Assembly: GCA_004564215.1 (NCBI GenBank)
Contig: CP024846.1
Coordinates: forward strand, 3,113,501 to 3,177,500
From: Beijerinckiaceae bacterium
GTDB taxonomy: Bacteria > Pseudomonadota > Alphaproteobacteria > Rhizobiales > Beijerinckiaceae
Reading direction: 5' to 3'
Length of the DNA: 64,000 bases
Shown here one piece after another: positions 26,464 through 35,859 of the stretch (positions are counted from its first letter, which is position 1; every line of letters begins with the position of its first letter). A program made the translations under genes and the position numbers. A model generated the notes under the pieces. It was not told the origin of the DNA, did not search any database, and saw only the letters and a list, made by a program, of their open reading frames with translations.

Positions 26464-27773
26464 CGACCGTCCCCGACGCGCTCATTCCCGTCGAGCCCTG
26501 GAAGTGACCTTGCCTCGCGTGGGGAAACCCTCAATCGCCGGGGCGGCGGCCGCCGCATCAGACGGGGCAGGGTGCCATGCGTCAGGACGCCTTCGCGCAT
26601 CAAGGCGCGGCGAAGCGGACCGATCGCCGAAAAGGCAAACAGCCCGGCGCCGCGCAGGAAGTCCACCGGAAAGAAATCCGAAAGCAAAGAGCGGTTGAGG
26701 ATGTCGACGCCATTGGTCCGCAAAAAAATATCGCTCCGACGCGCTTTCGCATAAGCGGCGAGCGTCGCCACAGCGCCGATATCCCGGCCGAGTTCACGGG
26801 CGTCCTCCAGAACTTCGACGAGCGCGGCACTGTCCCGAAGACTAAGGTTTAGTCCTTGCGCGGCCAGCGGCGGGAAAATATGGGCGGCTTCGCCCACGAG
26901 CGCGACCCGATGGCCGAAAAGACGATTGGCGCTCATCCCTGCCATCGGAAAAAATCCGCCGGGGCCATCGATTTCCATTTTGCCAAGCAGTGATCCAACT
27001 TGATCCTCGATCTCTTCCGCGAGCTCGGCCTCGGAAAGCGCGCGTCGGCGTTCCGCCATCTCGGCGGACATCAGCCAAACCAAGCTCGACCGGTTCGGCT
27101 TGCCTTCGAGCGCGCACAGCGGCACCAGCGTGCAGGGACCCGACCTGGTATGGAACTCGGTCGAAATGTTGCGATGCGGTTTTGCATGCGACAAAAGCGC
27201 GGTGAAGGCGATCTGCGGATAGGCCCAGCCGCGGGTGCCGATGGAGGCCTTGCTGCGAGCAAGTGAGGAACGGCCGTCTGCGGCGACCAGGAGTTGAGCG
27301 GAAATCGTCTGACCATCCGCCAGAGTAGCCTGGACAGAGTCGGCCTCGAAGCGGATGTCGCTGATCATGCCTTCATGCAGAACAAGATTTGTGCTTGCGG
27401 CGGCAATTTCCGCGAGGCCCTCGACCAGCACATTATTTTCAATATTCTCGCCGAACGCGGCCAGGCCGATCTCGCTGGCGGCGAAGGAAACGGAGGGCAC
27501 CGGAAACCGCGCTCCGGTGGCATCGATCATGGCGATCTTTTCAAGGGGCGCCGTCTTGCCGCGAAACCTTGGCCAAACGCCGAGCGATTTGTAAAAGCGC
27601 AGGGAGGCTTCAAACAGAGCGACGGTCCGGCCATTGGCGCGGCGATCGATCGCACCGACACAGACAACCGAAAAACCCGCCTGGGCGAGGGCGATCGCCG
27701 CCGAAAGACCGGCAGCTCCGGCGCCCGCGACAAGAATATCGGCCTGGATATTGGGAAGCGAGAGGGGCATCAA
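26460..27773 (-). CDS. UbiH/COQ6 family FAD-dependent hydroxylase
   Basis: The protein has 437 residues. The dinucleotide-binding motif ADILVAGAGAAGLSAAIAL lies at residues 11-29, the middle DG motif (LLVAADGRSSLARSKASI) near 155, and the FAD-ribityl GD-type motif (RVALVGEAAHIFPPLAAQGLN, with E in place of the usual D) near 285. Family members hydroxylate the ring of ubiquinone precursors, and relatives act on other aromatics. Two such genes are usual in alphaproteobacteria, so the exact ubiquinone step cannot be assigned. It is coupled to xthA by an ATGA overlap. Confidence 0.88.
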   Translation of the reverse strand: MMPLSLPNIQADILVAGAGAAGLSAAIALAQAGFSVVCVGAIDRRANGRTVALFEASLRFYKSLGVWPRFRGKTAPLEKIAMIDATGARFPVPSVSFAASEIGLAAFGENIENNVLVEGLAEIAAASTNLVLHEGMISDIRFEADSVQATLADGQTISAQLLVAADGRSSLARSKASIGTRGWAYPQIAFTALLSHAKPHRNISTEFHTRSGPCTLVPLCALEGKPNRSSLVWLMSAEMAERRRALSEAELAEEIEDQVGSLLGKMEIDGPGGFFPMAGMSANRLFGHRVALVGEAAHIFPPLAAQGLNLSLRDSAALVEVLEDARELGRDIGAVATLAAYAKARRSDIFLRTNGVDILNRSLLSDFFPVDFLRGAGLFAFSAIGPLRRALMREGVLTHGTLPRLMRRPPPRRLRVSPREARSLPGLDGNERVGDGR

Positions 27774-27838
27774 TGAACCTTTGGGGTCTTTTTAGACCCG
27801 GACGAAGCTTTTGGCGATGATGACGTAGGGTCGGAGGG

Positions 27839-27955
27839 CTAGAGCGCTTCCCGATCAGATGGAATCATCTGATCGAAAAGGAATCGCTCCAGTTCAACGA
27901 GTTGGAGCATGTTCTGATCGAAAAAGTCGGTCAACTTTTTCGGAACATGCTCTAG
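27839..27955. repeat. dispersed rhizobial-type repeat with several palindromes
   Basis: The element is flanked by CTAGAGC at the left and GCTCTAG at the right. Inside are GATCAGATGGAATCATCTGATC, and GAGCATGTTC paired with GAACATGCTC around AAAAAGT...ACTTTTT. It lies between the UbiH-like gene and an AT-rich orphan gene. It belongs to the same general class as the repeat at 12253 but is a different sequence; a fragment of the AACTTTTT part recurs near 38219. Confidence 0.7.
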
Positions 27956-28034
27956 CGGAAGCTGCAACATGCCCTTGCTTTAATCGATACCGACAAAGCG
28001 AGCGATCAATTTTCAATCGGGGGGCAACGTCACC

Positions 28035-28580
28035 ATGAAAAAAATCCTGATCGGGGTGGGCAGTCTTGCTGTTGTTTTTGTTCTCGTATGGTTTGCCGCC
28101 CCAAAAATTATGTTGTTTTGCTGCGTCGATGACCCGCTGCCGCCATCGGTTCGTACTAAGTTTAATCAGCTCACTGCCGCCAAGCAGGAAATCGTGGCCC
28201 TCGTAAAGAGCGTTAAAAAGGGCGAGGATTTGACGCAAGAGCAGCTGATTTATAGTGACGTCGCACGCGGGGCGAATAACTTGCTTAATGTTGCAAGCAG
28301 TGGCCTCGATGTAAATAGCATCGATGTTATTTACATAGACAATACATTTAAAAATATTGCTGATAAATCGAAAAGCCTTATAGATATGCTGAATTCTAAG
28401 CAGTATCTACAGGCTTCAGCGTTAAGTGCTGCCGCGACCGGCGAGTATGGACTGTTGGAAATTTTGAGGACAAATAATCGTGACTGGGAAAGAGTCTTTG
28501 CCAAGGAGGAAAAATTGATAAGTGTAACGAAGAAACAACTGAACGAGATGAAATGGCCCTCCTGGCCCGGCCGAAGGTAA
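28035..28580 (+). CDS. AT-rich orphan membrane-anchored protein
   Basis: The protein has 181 residues. A single N-terminal membrane segment (about 4-23) is followed by a Cys-Cys pair at residues 29-30 and a soluble, probably helical domain rich in Lys, Asp and Asn. I do not recognise a family. Codon choice is clearly more AT-rich than that of neighbours (for example ATTTATAGTGACG, AATATTGCTGATAAA). It lies between a dispersed repeat and a large membrane protein gene, which together suggests acquired DNA. GGGG before the ATG at a distance is the only ribosome binding hint. Confidence 0.65.
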   Translation: MKKILIGVGSLAVVFVLVWFAAPKIMLFCCVDDPLPPSVRTKFNQLTAAKQEIVALVKSVKKGEDLTQEQLIYSDVARGANNLLNVASSGLDVNSIDVIYIDNTFKNIADKSKSLIDMLNSKQYLQASALSAAATGEYGLLEILRTNNRDWERVFAKEEKLISVTKKQLNEMKWPSWPGRR

Positions 28581-28640
28581 GGTGGTCTCCGGCAGGCGTT
28601 CTCTTGGCTTGATCGAGAACCAGTGAAAGCATCGCGCTGA

Positions 28641-30728
28641 ATGAGCGAGTTCAATTTTTCCTTTGCACCGCTGCTGCCTTGGCCGGTCTTGATCGGTCTT
28701 GGTGCGCTTGCATTGGCGGTTGTCGGCTTGGGATTTTATGCGCGGCGACGCGGGACTTTTCTGCGTGCGCTCGGCCTTGGGTTGCTGCTGCTGGCCCTCG
28801 CCGACCCGTCGCTGGTCCGGGAGGACCGGAATCCCTTGAAGGAAGTGGTGGCGATCGTCGTGGACCAAAGCGGCAGCCAGACAATTGGCGAACGCCCCGC
28901 CCAGACCGAAAAAGCCCGCGCTGAGCTTGAGACCCGTCTCAAGGCCTTGGGCAATATCGATGTCCGTACCATCGACAGCAGCCGAACGGATAATGAAGCC
29001 GACGGCACAAGGCTGTTCGCGGCCTTGAACGCCGGGCTGGCCGACGTGCCCTTGGAACGTGTCGGCGGCGTCTTCATGATCACCGACGGGGTCGTGGACG
29101 ATATTCCTGCCAGCGCGGAAGCGCTCGGCTTCAAGGCGCCACTGCATGCGCTCATCACCGGCCATGAAGGCGAACGCGACCGGCGAATTGAACTGCTCGA
29201 AGCGCCGCGCTTCGGCATCGTCGGCAAGGATCAAACGATTGAGCTGCGGGTGACCGATAGCACCAGCCAGCCGGAGCCCGTGCTGCTGAAGGTCCGCCGC
29301 GACGGCAATCCCGTGGCCAGCATTGTTGCGACGCCAGGGGAGCGCCTCCGTGTTCCGGTCAAGATCGACCATGGGGGCCAAAATGTCATTGAACTCGAGG
29401 TCGAGGCGCTGCCGGACGAGCTCACCGCCATCAACAACAAGGCGGTTCTGGCGATCGAGGGCGTGCGCGACAAGTTGAAGGTTTTGCTGGTTTCCGGCGA
29501 GCCTCATGCGGGCGAGCGCATGTGGCGGAACCTTCTGAAGTCGGACGCCAATGTCGATCTGGTGCATTTTACGATCCTGCGTCCGCCGGAAAAACAGGAC
29601 GGGACGCCGATCAACGAATTGTCGCTGATCGCTTTCCCGACCAGCGATCTGTTCGGGCGTAAGATCAGCGATTTCGATCTCATCGTGTTCGACCGCTATT
29701 CGAACCAGAGCGTGCTGCCCCTGATCTATTTCGACAATATCGTCCGTTATGTCCGAGAGGGAGGCGCTCTGCTGCTTGCGGCCGGCCCTGATTTCGCCCG
29801 GCCGGAGGGGCTCTTTTATTCCCCCTTGGGGCGCATTGCGCCGGCGCGTCCGGACGGCACCCTGACCGAATATGCGTTTCGCGCCGCGGTCACCGAGGAT
29901 GGCGGCAAACACCCCGTGACCCGTGGTCTGCCGGGCGCCGATCAAAATCCACCCGCGTGGAGCGAATGGTTTCGTCAGGTCAACGCCGAAGTCGCGCATG
30001 GCACCAGCGTCCTATCCGGCGCCAAGGGCAAACCGCTGCTCGTTCTCTCCCGGGAAGGAAAGGGCCGGGTTGCCCTTCTGCTTACCGATCAAATGTGGCT
30101 CTGGGCGCGCGGCTTCGAGGGTGGCGGTCCGCATCTCGACCTTTTGCGCCGTCTGGCCCATTGGCTCATGAAGGAACCGGAACTGGAAGAGGAAGCCTTG
30201 CGGGCCAATGTGCGTGGCCATGCCATCGAAATCGAACGCCAAAGCCTTAAAGCGGAAGTGCAACCCGTCACCGTCACGGCGCCTTCGGGCCGGCAAGAAA
30301 ATGTCACCCTGACACTGGCGGAGCCGGGGATTTCACGGGCGACGGTGAGCGCCAGCGAACTCGGCCTTTATCGCCTGAGCGATGGCAATCTGTCGATCCT
30401 TGCCAATGTCGGCCCGGAAAATCCGCGCGAATTCCAAGAAGTTGTCTCAACGCCGGACAAGCTGAAACCCTTGGTGGACGCGACGGGAGGCACGGTGCAC
30501 CGGATCGGAGCTTCGGCGAATGGGGAAATTTCCCTGCCGCGTCTCGTCGCGATGCGTGAGAGCCCGGTCTATGGCGGCGCCGATTATGCCGCCATCAAGC
30601 GGATTGGCGCCAGTGAAGTGAAGGGTGTTGGGGTTGCTCCGCTGGCCATCGGCTTCTTGGGCCTTCTCGCTCTGTTGGGAAGCATCCTGGCCGCGTGGGT
30701 TTTTGAAGGGCGCGGCGGGCTGGCCTAG
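28641..30728 (+). CDS. large membrane protein with VWA-like and glutamine amidotransferase-like regions
   Basis: The protein has 695 residues. Two membrane segments lie at the N-terminus (about 12-32 and 37-55). A region with the pattern VVAIVVDQSGSQ (near residue 73) and FMITDGVVDD (near 149) recalls a VWA-type fold. A GATase1-like region follows (about 270-510, with DLIVFDRYSN and YVREGGALLLAAGP). One C-terminal membrane segment closes the protein. Such proteins usually sit at the end of a MoxR - DUF58 - DUF4159 - cluster linked to envelope stress. None of those partners is next to it here, which is unusual. Function unknown. Confidence 0.85.
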   Translation: MSEFNFSFAPLLPWPVLIGLGALALAVVGLGFYARRRGTFLRALGLGLLLLALADPSLVREDRNPLKEVVAIVVDQSGSQTIGERPAQTEKARAELETRLKALGNIDVRTIDSSRTDNEADGTRLFAALNAGLADVPLERVGGVFMITDGVVDDIPASAEALGFKAPLHALITGHEGERDRRIELLEAPRFGIVGKDQTIELRVTDSTSQPEPVLLKVRRDGNPVASIVATPGERLRVPVKIDHGGQNVIELEVEALPDELTAINNKAVLAIEGVRDKLKVLLVSGEPHAGERMWRNLLKSDANVDLVHFTILRPPEKQDGTPINELSLIAFPTSDLFGRKISDFDLIVFDRYSNQSVLPLIYFDNIVRYVREGGALLLAAGPDFARPEGLFYSPLGRIAPARPDGTLTEYAFRAAVTEDGGKHPVTRGLPGADQNPPAWSEWFRQVNAEVAHGTSVLSGAKGKPLLVLSREGKGRVALLLTDQMWLWARGFEGGGPHLDLLRRLAHWLMKEPELEEEALRANVRGHAIEIERQSLKAEVQPVTVTAPSGRQENVTLTLAEPGISRATVSASELGLYRLSDGNLSILANVGPENPREFQEVVSTPDKLKPLVDATGGTVHRIGASANGEISLPRLVAMRESPVYGGADYAAIKRIGASEVKGVGVAPLAIGFLGLLALLGSILAAWVFEGRGGLA

Positions 30729-30731
30729 ACC

Positions 30732-31268
30732 CTAGGTGTCTGACCGTTCCAGCGTCGGCGCTGCCGATGGCCGGGCTCGCCGGACCTTCCCTTTCACGCC
30801 CTCAAAAGCGCCTTCGACCAGTTCGCAATAAAGCAGGCGTTTGGGGTCGACGGGTCCGGAGAAAACCAGCCGGCCCGGCGGGACAGGCGAAAAACCCATC
30901 TTGCCGTAATAGGACATATCGCCCACGAGCAGCACCAATTTGTGCCCGGCGGCTCTTGCGGCATCGAGCGATTTCATCACCAGCTCTTCACCGATTCCGC
31001 CCGAACGAAAGGGGGGATCGACGGTCAGGGGACCAAGCAGCAAGGCCGGCTGATCGCCACACAAAACGGGCGTCATTCGATTGGCGCCGACCATCAAAGT
31101 GCCGACCCGTGCGACGAAGGACAGGCTGAAATCCGGATCCACACCTTCTCTCAGCCGGTAGGCCGAACGCGCGAAACGGCCCGGCCCAAAAGCCCGTTCG
31201 TCGAGCTTTTCGATGGCCGCGAGATCAGCGGGCGTCTGGGGGCTGAGACTAAGGGACAGATCCGCCAT
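30732..31268 (-). CDS. GNAT family N-acetyltransferase
   Basis: The protein has 178 residues. The acetyl-CoA binding region is LLGPLTVDPPFRSGGIGEELVMKSL around residues 75-100, a variant of the (Q/R)xxGxG/A motif. The following strand-helix ends in GDMSYYGKMGFSPVPPG, typical of the YhbS-like subgroup. The substrate is unknown. It converges with the large membrane protein gene, only three bases away. Confidence 0.88.
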   Translation of the reverse strand: MADLSLSLSPQTPADLAAIEKLDERAFGPGRFARSAYRLREGVDPDFSLSFVARVGTLMVGANRMTPVLCGDQPALLLGPLTVDPPFRSGGIGEELVMKSLDAARAAGHKLVLLVGDMSYYGKMGFSPVPPGRLVFSGPVDPKRLLYCELVEGAFEGVKGKVRRARPSAAPTLERSDT

Positions 31269-31490
31269 GGCTCGTCATTGCAAGATGCGGGAGCGCCCCG
31301 CCGAAAATAATCCAATCACCTGGAGCATCGAGGCGATCCAGGTGCGCTTTTTGTCGGAATTTATCGAACATGGCCGACACGCTTCTGCATGGCTCCGATC
31401 GCAAGGTTATAGGCGCAAGGGACCTGCGTTGTCACCGGCCGGGACGCTGGCTCCAGCGCCGTGCAAGCCGAGGCGGTTCTTATAGGGACC

Positions 31491-33734
31491 ATGCAAGCGA
31501 ACGCCAAAACATTCAATGCGCGGAAACGGCTGAGACAGAAGCACCGCGCTGTGTCGCACCAGGCTTTGCGTCCGGCAATCGATGCCGAAATCAGCCGGGC
31601 GATTGGTCTTCTGGGGTCTGGAAAGGTCAAAGAGGCCCTCGGATGCCTTCGTAACGTCTATGCAGAAAGCGAGACGAGCGCTGTCAGATGCAATCTTGTG
31701 GGTTTGATTTATCTGAGCGCCAGGCAAAATTCGCTGGCGTTCAAATGGTTCGATCGCGCGGTGTCGCTGGATCCCGCCGATCCGGAAGCTTATTCGAACC
31801 GTGGCATGGCGCTGATGGAGCTTGGCCAGACGGCAGCGGCCCTTGCTTCCTATGGTGAAGCTGTCCGCACTGGCTGTGCGAAGCCGGCTCTGTTTTACAA
31901 TCGCGGTAATCTCTTGCGTGAAATGGGACGGCTTGAGGAGGCGATTGCCTCCTACGACATGGCTCTGAAGCTCGACCCTGCTTACCCCGAGGCCTTGCGT
32001 GCCGGGGGGACTTTGCTTGCGGAGCAGGGCTATTTTGAAAGCGCGCTGAAGTTTCTCGACGAGGCCTTGCGGCTGCGGCCGGATTATTTGGAAGCCGCTC
32101 TCGATCGGGGCAATATTTTGCAAGGCCTTGGGCAATCGGGCGCGGCCATTGCCAGCTATGATGCGGCCATCGAGACGCATAAGGGCAATCCCGATCTTTA
32201 CAATAACCGGGGCGTCGCCCTTCACCTGTCCGGAAAGCTTGCAAGGGCGCTTAAGGATTTTGACGCAGCCATCGTACTTCGTCGGGAGTTTCCTCAAGCT
32301 TGGTTCAACCGCGGCAATGTCCTCATTCGTCTCGATCGACCGGAGGCCTCGCTCGCAAGCTTTGAGGCGGCCCTCGCGCTTCGGCCCGACTATGGGGAGG
32401 CTTTGTGCAGCCGGGCGGTGGCGCTGAAATATCTCGGACGGATGGATGAAGCGCTCCGTGCTTTCGATCTCGCCCTGCACCACAATAGCCAATCGGCGCA
32501 CGCCAAGAATAACAAGGCGGCGCTGCTGTTGCTTCTTGGCGATTTCGAACGCGGCCTGGACGCTTATGAATTTCGCTGGATTGCGGGTCAAACGCCAAAA
32601 TCTGAACTCAAGCTCCCAAGTCCGGAATGGAGCGGCACCATCCGGCACGGGGAAAAGATCATCGTCTTTGATGAGCAGGGGCTTGGCGATGCGATCCAGT
32701 TTTCGAGATTTTTACCGCTGCTCGCGGACGCTGGAGCGGAGGTGACCTTCTTTTGCCGCAAGAAACTGCATAGACTTCTCGCTGGCCTGCCGCGGTCGAT
32801 CCGGCTGGTGGACGATATCCCCGACGAGCAACAATTCGACGCGCAAATCGCTCTTTCCAGCCTGCCGCGCGCGTTTAAGATGCGGCTGGAATCAATCCCG
32901 GCACGGACGTCCTACCTTCGTGCCGAGGCGTCCCTCGTCAACAAATGGGCCGCGCGCATCGGCCAGCAAGGCGTTCGCGTCGGTCTTTGCTGGCACGGTA
33001 GTCCCGACTTTAAGGCCGATCCAAATCGGTCAATTCCGCTGAGCGCTTTCGCTCCGCTGGCGGCAATCGATGGCGTCCGCCTGATCAGTATTCAGAAAGT
33101 CCATGGCTTGGGGGAGCTCGAAGGCCGGGGAGCCGATTTCAAAATCGAGAGGCTCGGCGAGGATTTCGATGCCGGCCCGGATGCCTTCGTCGATACCGCC
33201 GCGGTGATGCAAAATCTCGATTTGATCATTACCTGCGACACATCGATCGCCCATCTCGCCGGGGCGCTCGGTCGGCCCGTTTTTGTTCTTTTGAAACAGA
33301 TTCCGGACTGGCGCTGGCTGCTCGAACGTTCGGACTGCCCGTGGTATCCGTCCATGCGCCTGTTTCGGCAAAAGCAGCGCGGCGATTGGACTGGTGTTGT
33401 CGCTCAGGTCGCTGAGGTGCTGCGAAATTTTCAGAAGACAAGCGCCGCCGAGCTGCCCCAACCTCAGCACTCAGCTTGGGCGGTCGGCGCTTATGATGTA
33501 ATTGACGTCCATGTCTTTCGACAGACGCCACCGACCAGTCAAAGGATCGTAGACCACGCCGGTCTCATCGCGGATGTGCAGCCCCGCGGCGCGCAGCGCC
33601 TTGGCGAGTTCCTGAGGTGTGACGAATTGGTTCCAGCTATGGGTTCCGCGCGGCACCCAGCGCAGCACATATTCGGCGCCGACAATTGCAAAAGCAAAGC
33701 TCTTCAAGGTACGGTTGAGCGTGGCGGCGACTAG
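31491..33734 (+). CDS. TPR protein with C-terminal glycosyltransferase-like domain and antisense-encoded tail
   Basis: The ATG at 31491 has AGGGACC upstream; a GTG at 31461 is an alternative. The product has 747 residues. About nine tetratricopeptide repeats run from residue 45 to 380 (for example AYSNRGMALMELGQTAAALASY). A GT-B/family-9-like domain follows (about 390-650), with VGLCWHGSPDFKADPNRSIPL and IITCDTSIAHLAGALG. Such proteins are often called TPR-glycosyltransferases, possibly O-GlcNAc-transferase-like or heptosyltransferase-like. The natural domain end is near residue 655. The last ~87 residues are read from the strand opposite the 3' end of ubiG, so a stop codon may have been lost. 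Confidence 0.85.
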   Translation: MQANAKTFNARKRLRQKHRAVSHQALRPAIDAEISRAIGLLGSGKVKEALGCLRNVYAESETSAVRCNLVGLIYLSARQNSLAFKWFDRAVSLDPADPEAYSNRGMALMELGQTAAALASYGEAVRTGCAKPALFYNRGNLLREMGRLEEAIASYDMALKLDPAYPEALRAGGTLLAEQGYFESALKFLDEALRLRPDYLEAALDRGNILQGLGQSGAAIASYDAAIETHKGNPDLYNNRGVALHLSGKLARALKDFDAAIVLRREFPQAWFNRGNVLIRLDRPEASLASFEAALALRPDYGEALCSRAVALKYLGRMDEALRAFDLALHHNSQSAHAKNNKAALLLLLGDFERGLDAYEFRWIAGQTPKSELKLPSPEWSGTIRHGEKIIVFDEQGLGDAIQFSRFLPLLADAGAEVTFFCRKKLHRLLAGLPRSIRLVDDIPDEQQFDAQIALSSLPRAFKMRLESIPARTSYLRAEASLVNKWAARIGQQGVRVGLCWHGSPDFKADPNRSIPLSAFAPLAAIDGVRLISIQKVHGLGELEGRGADFKIERLGEDFDAGPDAFVDTAAVMQNLDLIITCDTSIAHLAGALGRPVFVLLKQIPDWRWLLERSDCPWYPSMRLFRQKQRGDWTGVVAQVAEVLRNFQKTSAAELPQPQHSAWAVGAYDVIDVHVFRQTPPTSQRIVDHAGLIADVQPRGAQRLGEFLRCDELVPAMGSARHPAQHIFGADNCKSKALQGTVERGGD

Positions 33735-34283
33735 AATACCGCCGGGCCGGACCATCGCGGCGGCTTGATTGATGAAGCCGGCGACGTTACGCACATGTTC
33801 GATGACTTCCATGGTGAGGACCACATCGAAGACAGCGCCCTCGGCCAGAAGGTCCTGGGCGGACATGCAGCGATAATCGATGGCAAGGCCTGTGGCCGCC
33901 GCATGATCCTTGGCGATTTCGATATTGCGCGGTGCCGGATCGATCGACGTCATTTGTGCCCCGAGCCGCGCGAGCGGTTCTGAAAGAATCCCGCCGCCGC
34001 ACCCAATATCGAGGATTCTGAGCCCCCGGAGTGGTTCCGCCGCGTGTCGATCGCGAGGCTTTCCATCCAAGGGGAAGCGCCGGCAGAGCAGCTCCCGCAA
34101 ATAGCCGACGCGGACCGGATTGAACCGGTGCAGCGCCTGCATCGCCCCGGTCGGATCCCACCATTCCGTCCCCAGCCGGTCGAATTGGGCGACCTCGGCG
34201 GGGTCGATCGTGGCGGTACGGCGGAGCTTTTCCTGCGGAGTCACAGCTGAATTCCCATTGACTTGATGTGCCGCGGTTTGCAT
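33471..34283 (-). CDS. ubiG: ubiquinone biosynthesis O-methyltransferase
   Basis: The ATG at 34283 gives 270 residues; the open frame upstream to 34502 overlaps lysC in antisense and has no similarity. The AdoMet-binding motif ILDIGCGGGILSEPLARLG lies near residue 94. The family features EWWDPTGAMQALHRFNPVRVGYL near residue 41 and NRTLKSFAFAIVGAEYVLRWVPRGTH near 200 identify UbiG, which methylates two hydroxyl groups in ubiquinone synthesis. It is divergent from lysC (76-base gap). Its 3' end overlaps the TPR gene by 264 bases. Confidence 0.96.
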   Translation of the reverse strand: MQTAAHQVNGNSAVTPQEKLRRTATIDPAEVAQFDRLGTEWWDPTGAMQALHRFNPVRVGYLRELLCRRFPLDGKPRDRHAAEPLRGLRILDIGCGGGILSEPLARLGAQMTSIDPAPRNIEIAKDHAAATGLAIDYRCMSAQDLLAEGAVFDVVLTMEVIEHVRNVAGFINQAAAMVRPGGILVAATLNRTLKSFAFAIVGAEYVLRWVPRGTHSWNQFVTPQELAKALRAAGLHIRDETGVVYDPLTGRWRLSKDMDVNYIISADRPS

Positions 34284-34359
34284 GTATGCGCGGCGCGATC
34301 GAGGCCGCCCGTGCCGGCTTAACGTCCGATGAGGGCCCAAGGAGGCGTTTTTCGACCCG

Positions 34360-35598
34360 ATGTCCCGTCTTGTCATGAAATTCGGCGGCACCTCGGTCGC
34401 AAACATAGAGCGCATTCGCAATGTTGCAAGGCATGTGGCGCGGGAACGCGAGGCCGGCCATGAGATCGCTGTGGTCGTCTCGGCGATGGCCGGAAAGACC
34501 AATGAGCTGGTCGGCTGGTGCGAGGAAGCCTCGCCGCTTTACGATCCGCGCGAATATGACGCCGTTTTAGCCTCCGGCGAGCAGGTAACCGCAGGTCTCC
34601 TGGCCATTGTCCTGCAGGAACAGGGAATTCCGGCGCGCTCCTGGCAAGGTTGGCAGGTCCCGATCCTGACGTCGGACTCGCATGGGTCGGGGCGGATCGA
34701 GGAGATCGATCCGACGGCAATTCTCGATGGGTTTCTGGCCCATCGGGAGGTCGCGGTGATTTCCGGCTTTCAAGGCTACCACCGGGCCACCGGCCGAATC
34801 GTGACGCTCGGCCGTGGCGGTTCGGATACGAGCGCGGTTGCCATCGCAGCCGCGATCAAGGCCAGCCGCTGCGATATTTATACGGATGTCGACGGTGTTT
34901 ATACGACCGATCCCCGGATCGTTCCCAAGGCGCGGCGGCTCGACCGGATCGCTTTCGAGGAAATGCTTGAAATGGCCTCGCTCGGCGCCAAGGTCCTTCA
35001 GGTGCGCTCGGTCGAACTGGCTATGGCGCACAAGGTCAAGACCTACGTCCGGTCGTCGTTCGACGATCCAAAATACCCGAAACAAGGGACATTGATTTGC
35101 GCCGAGGAGGATATTGTGGAAAGTCCAGTCGTCACCGGCATCGCTTTTTCGAGAGACGAGGCGCAAATCACATTGCGGCAGGTCGCCGACCGCCCCGGCA
35201 TCGCCGCAGCCATATTCATGCCACTGGCCGAAGCCAATATTAACGTGGACATGATCATTCAGGTGGCGTCAGAGGATTCGGGCTTCACCGATATGACTTT
35301 CACGGTTTCGGCGGCCGATTTCACGCGGGCCCGCGCGATTCTTTATAAGGAGCAACCGCAGATTGGCTTCTCCAGCCTGCACGGAGCAAATGACGTTGTT
35401 AAAGTTTCAGCAATTGGCGTCGGCATGCGCAGCCATGCCGGTGTCGCCGCCCTCGCATTTAAGGCTCTTGCCGAAAAAGGTATTAATATCAGAGCCATCA
35501 CGACCTCCGAAATCAAATTGTCCGTGCTGATCGAAGCGGCCTATACGGAATTGGCCGTGAGGACATTACATGCCCTTTACGGCTTAGATAAAGCTTGA
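34360..35598 (+). CDS. lysC: aspartate kinase
   Basis: The protein has 412 residues. The kinase domain starts with KFGGTSVANIERI at residues 6-18 and contains GRGGSDTSAVAIAAA near 148. Two C-terminal ACT domains (about 265-335 and 345-405) bind allosteric effectors, usually lysine and threonine. The enzyme makes aspartyl phosphate for the Lys, Met and Thr pathways. Its position before ptsP and prfA is a conserved order in Hyphomicrobiales. Confidence 0.98.
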   Translation: MSRLVMKFGGTSVANIERIRNVARHVAREREAGHEIAVVVSAMAGKTNELVGWCEEASPLYDPREYDAVLASGEQVTAGLLAIVLQEQGIPARSWQGWQVPILTSDSHGSGRIEEIDPTAILDGFLAHREVAVISGFQGYHRATGRIVTLGRGGSDTSAVAIAAAIKASRCDIYTDVDGVYTTDPRIVPKARRLDRIAFEEMLEMASLGAKVLQVRSVELAMAHKVKTYVRSSFDDPKYPKQGTLICAEEDIVESPVVTGIAFSRDEAQITLRQVADRPGIAAAIFMPLAEANINVDMIIQVASEDSGFTDMTFTVSAADFTRARAILYKEQPQIGFSSLHGANDVVKVSAIGVGMRSHAGVAALAFKALAEKGINIRAITTSEIKLSVLIEAAYTELAVRTLHALYGLDKA

Positions 35599-35859
35599 TC
35601 CGCAACTATTTTTTTACGTTATGCTTTTGGATATTTTTCTGGTCCGAAGTTTGCTAGTTAGACGGACACCGCGCGAACGCACAACTAGGACCACCAAGCA
35701 TCCTGCCTTGAACTGACTGGCTTGCCGCATTGAGCGCGGCTGGCGCCGGAAGGAACTTTGGCTTCCACGGAATATTGCTGGACGACCTGGTTTGCCGTTG
35801 GCTGATGCGGGGCCGGCAAAAAACGCAGTGAAACTTTGAGGGCTGAACAGGAAACACCC

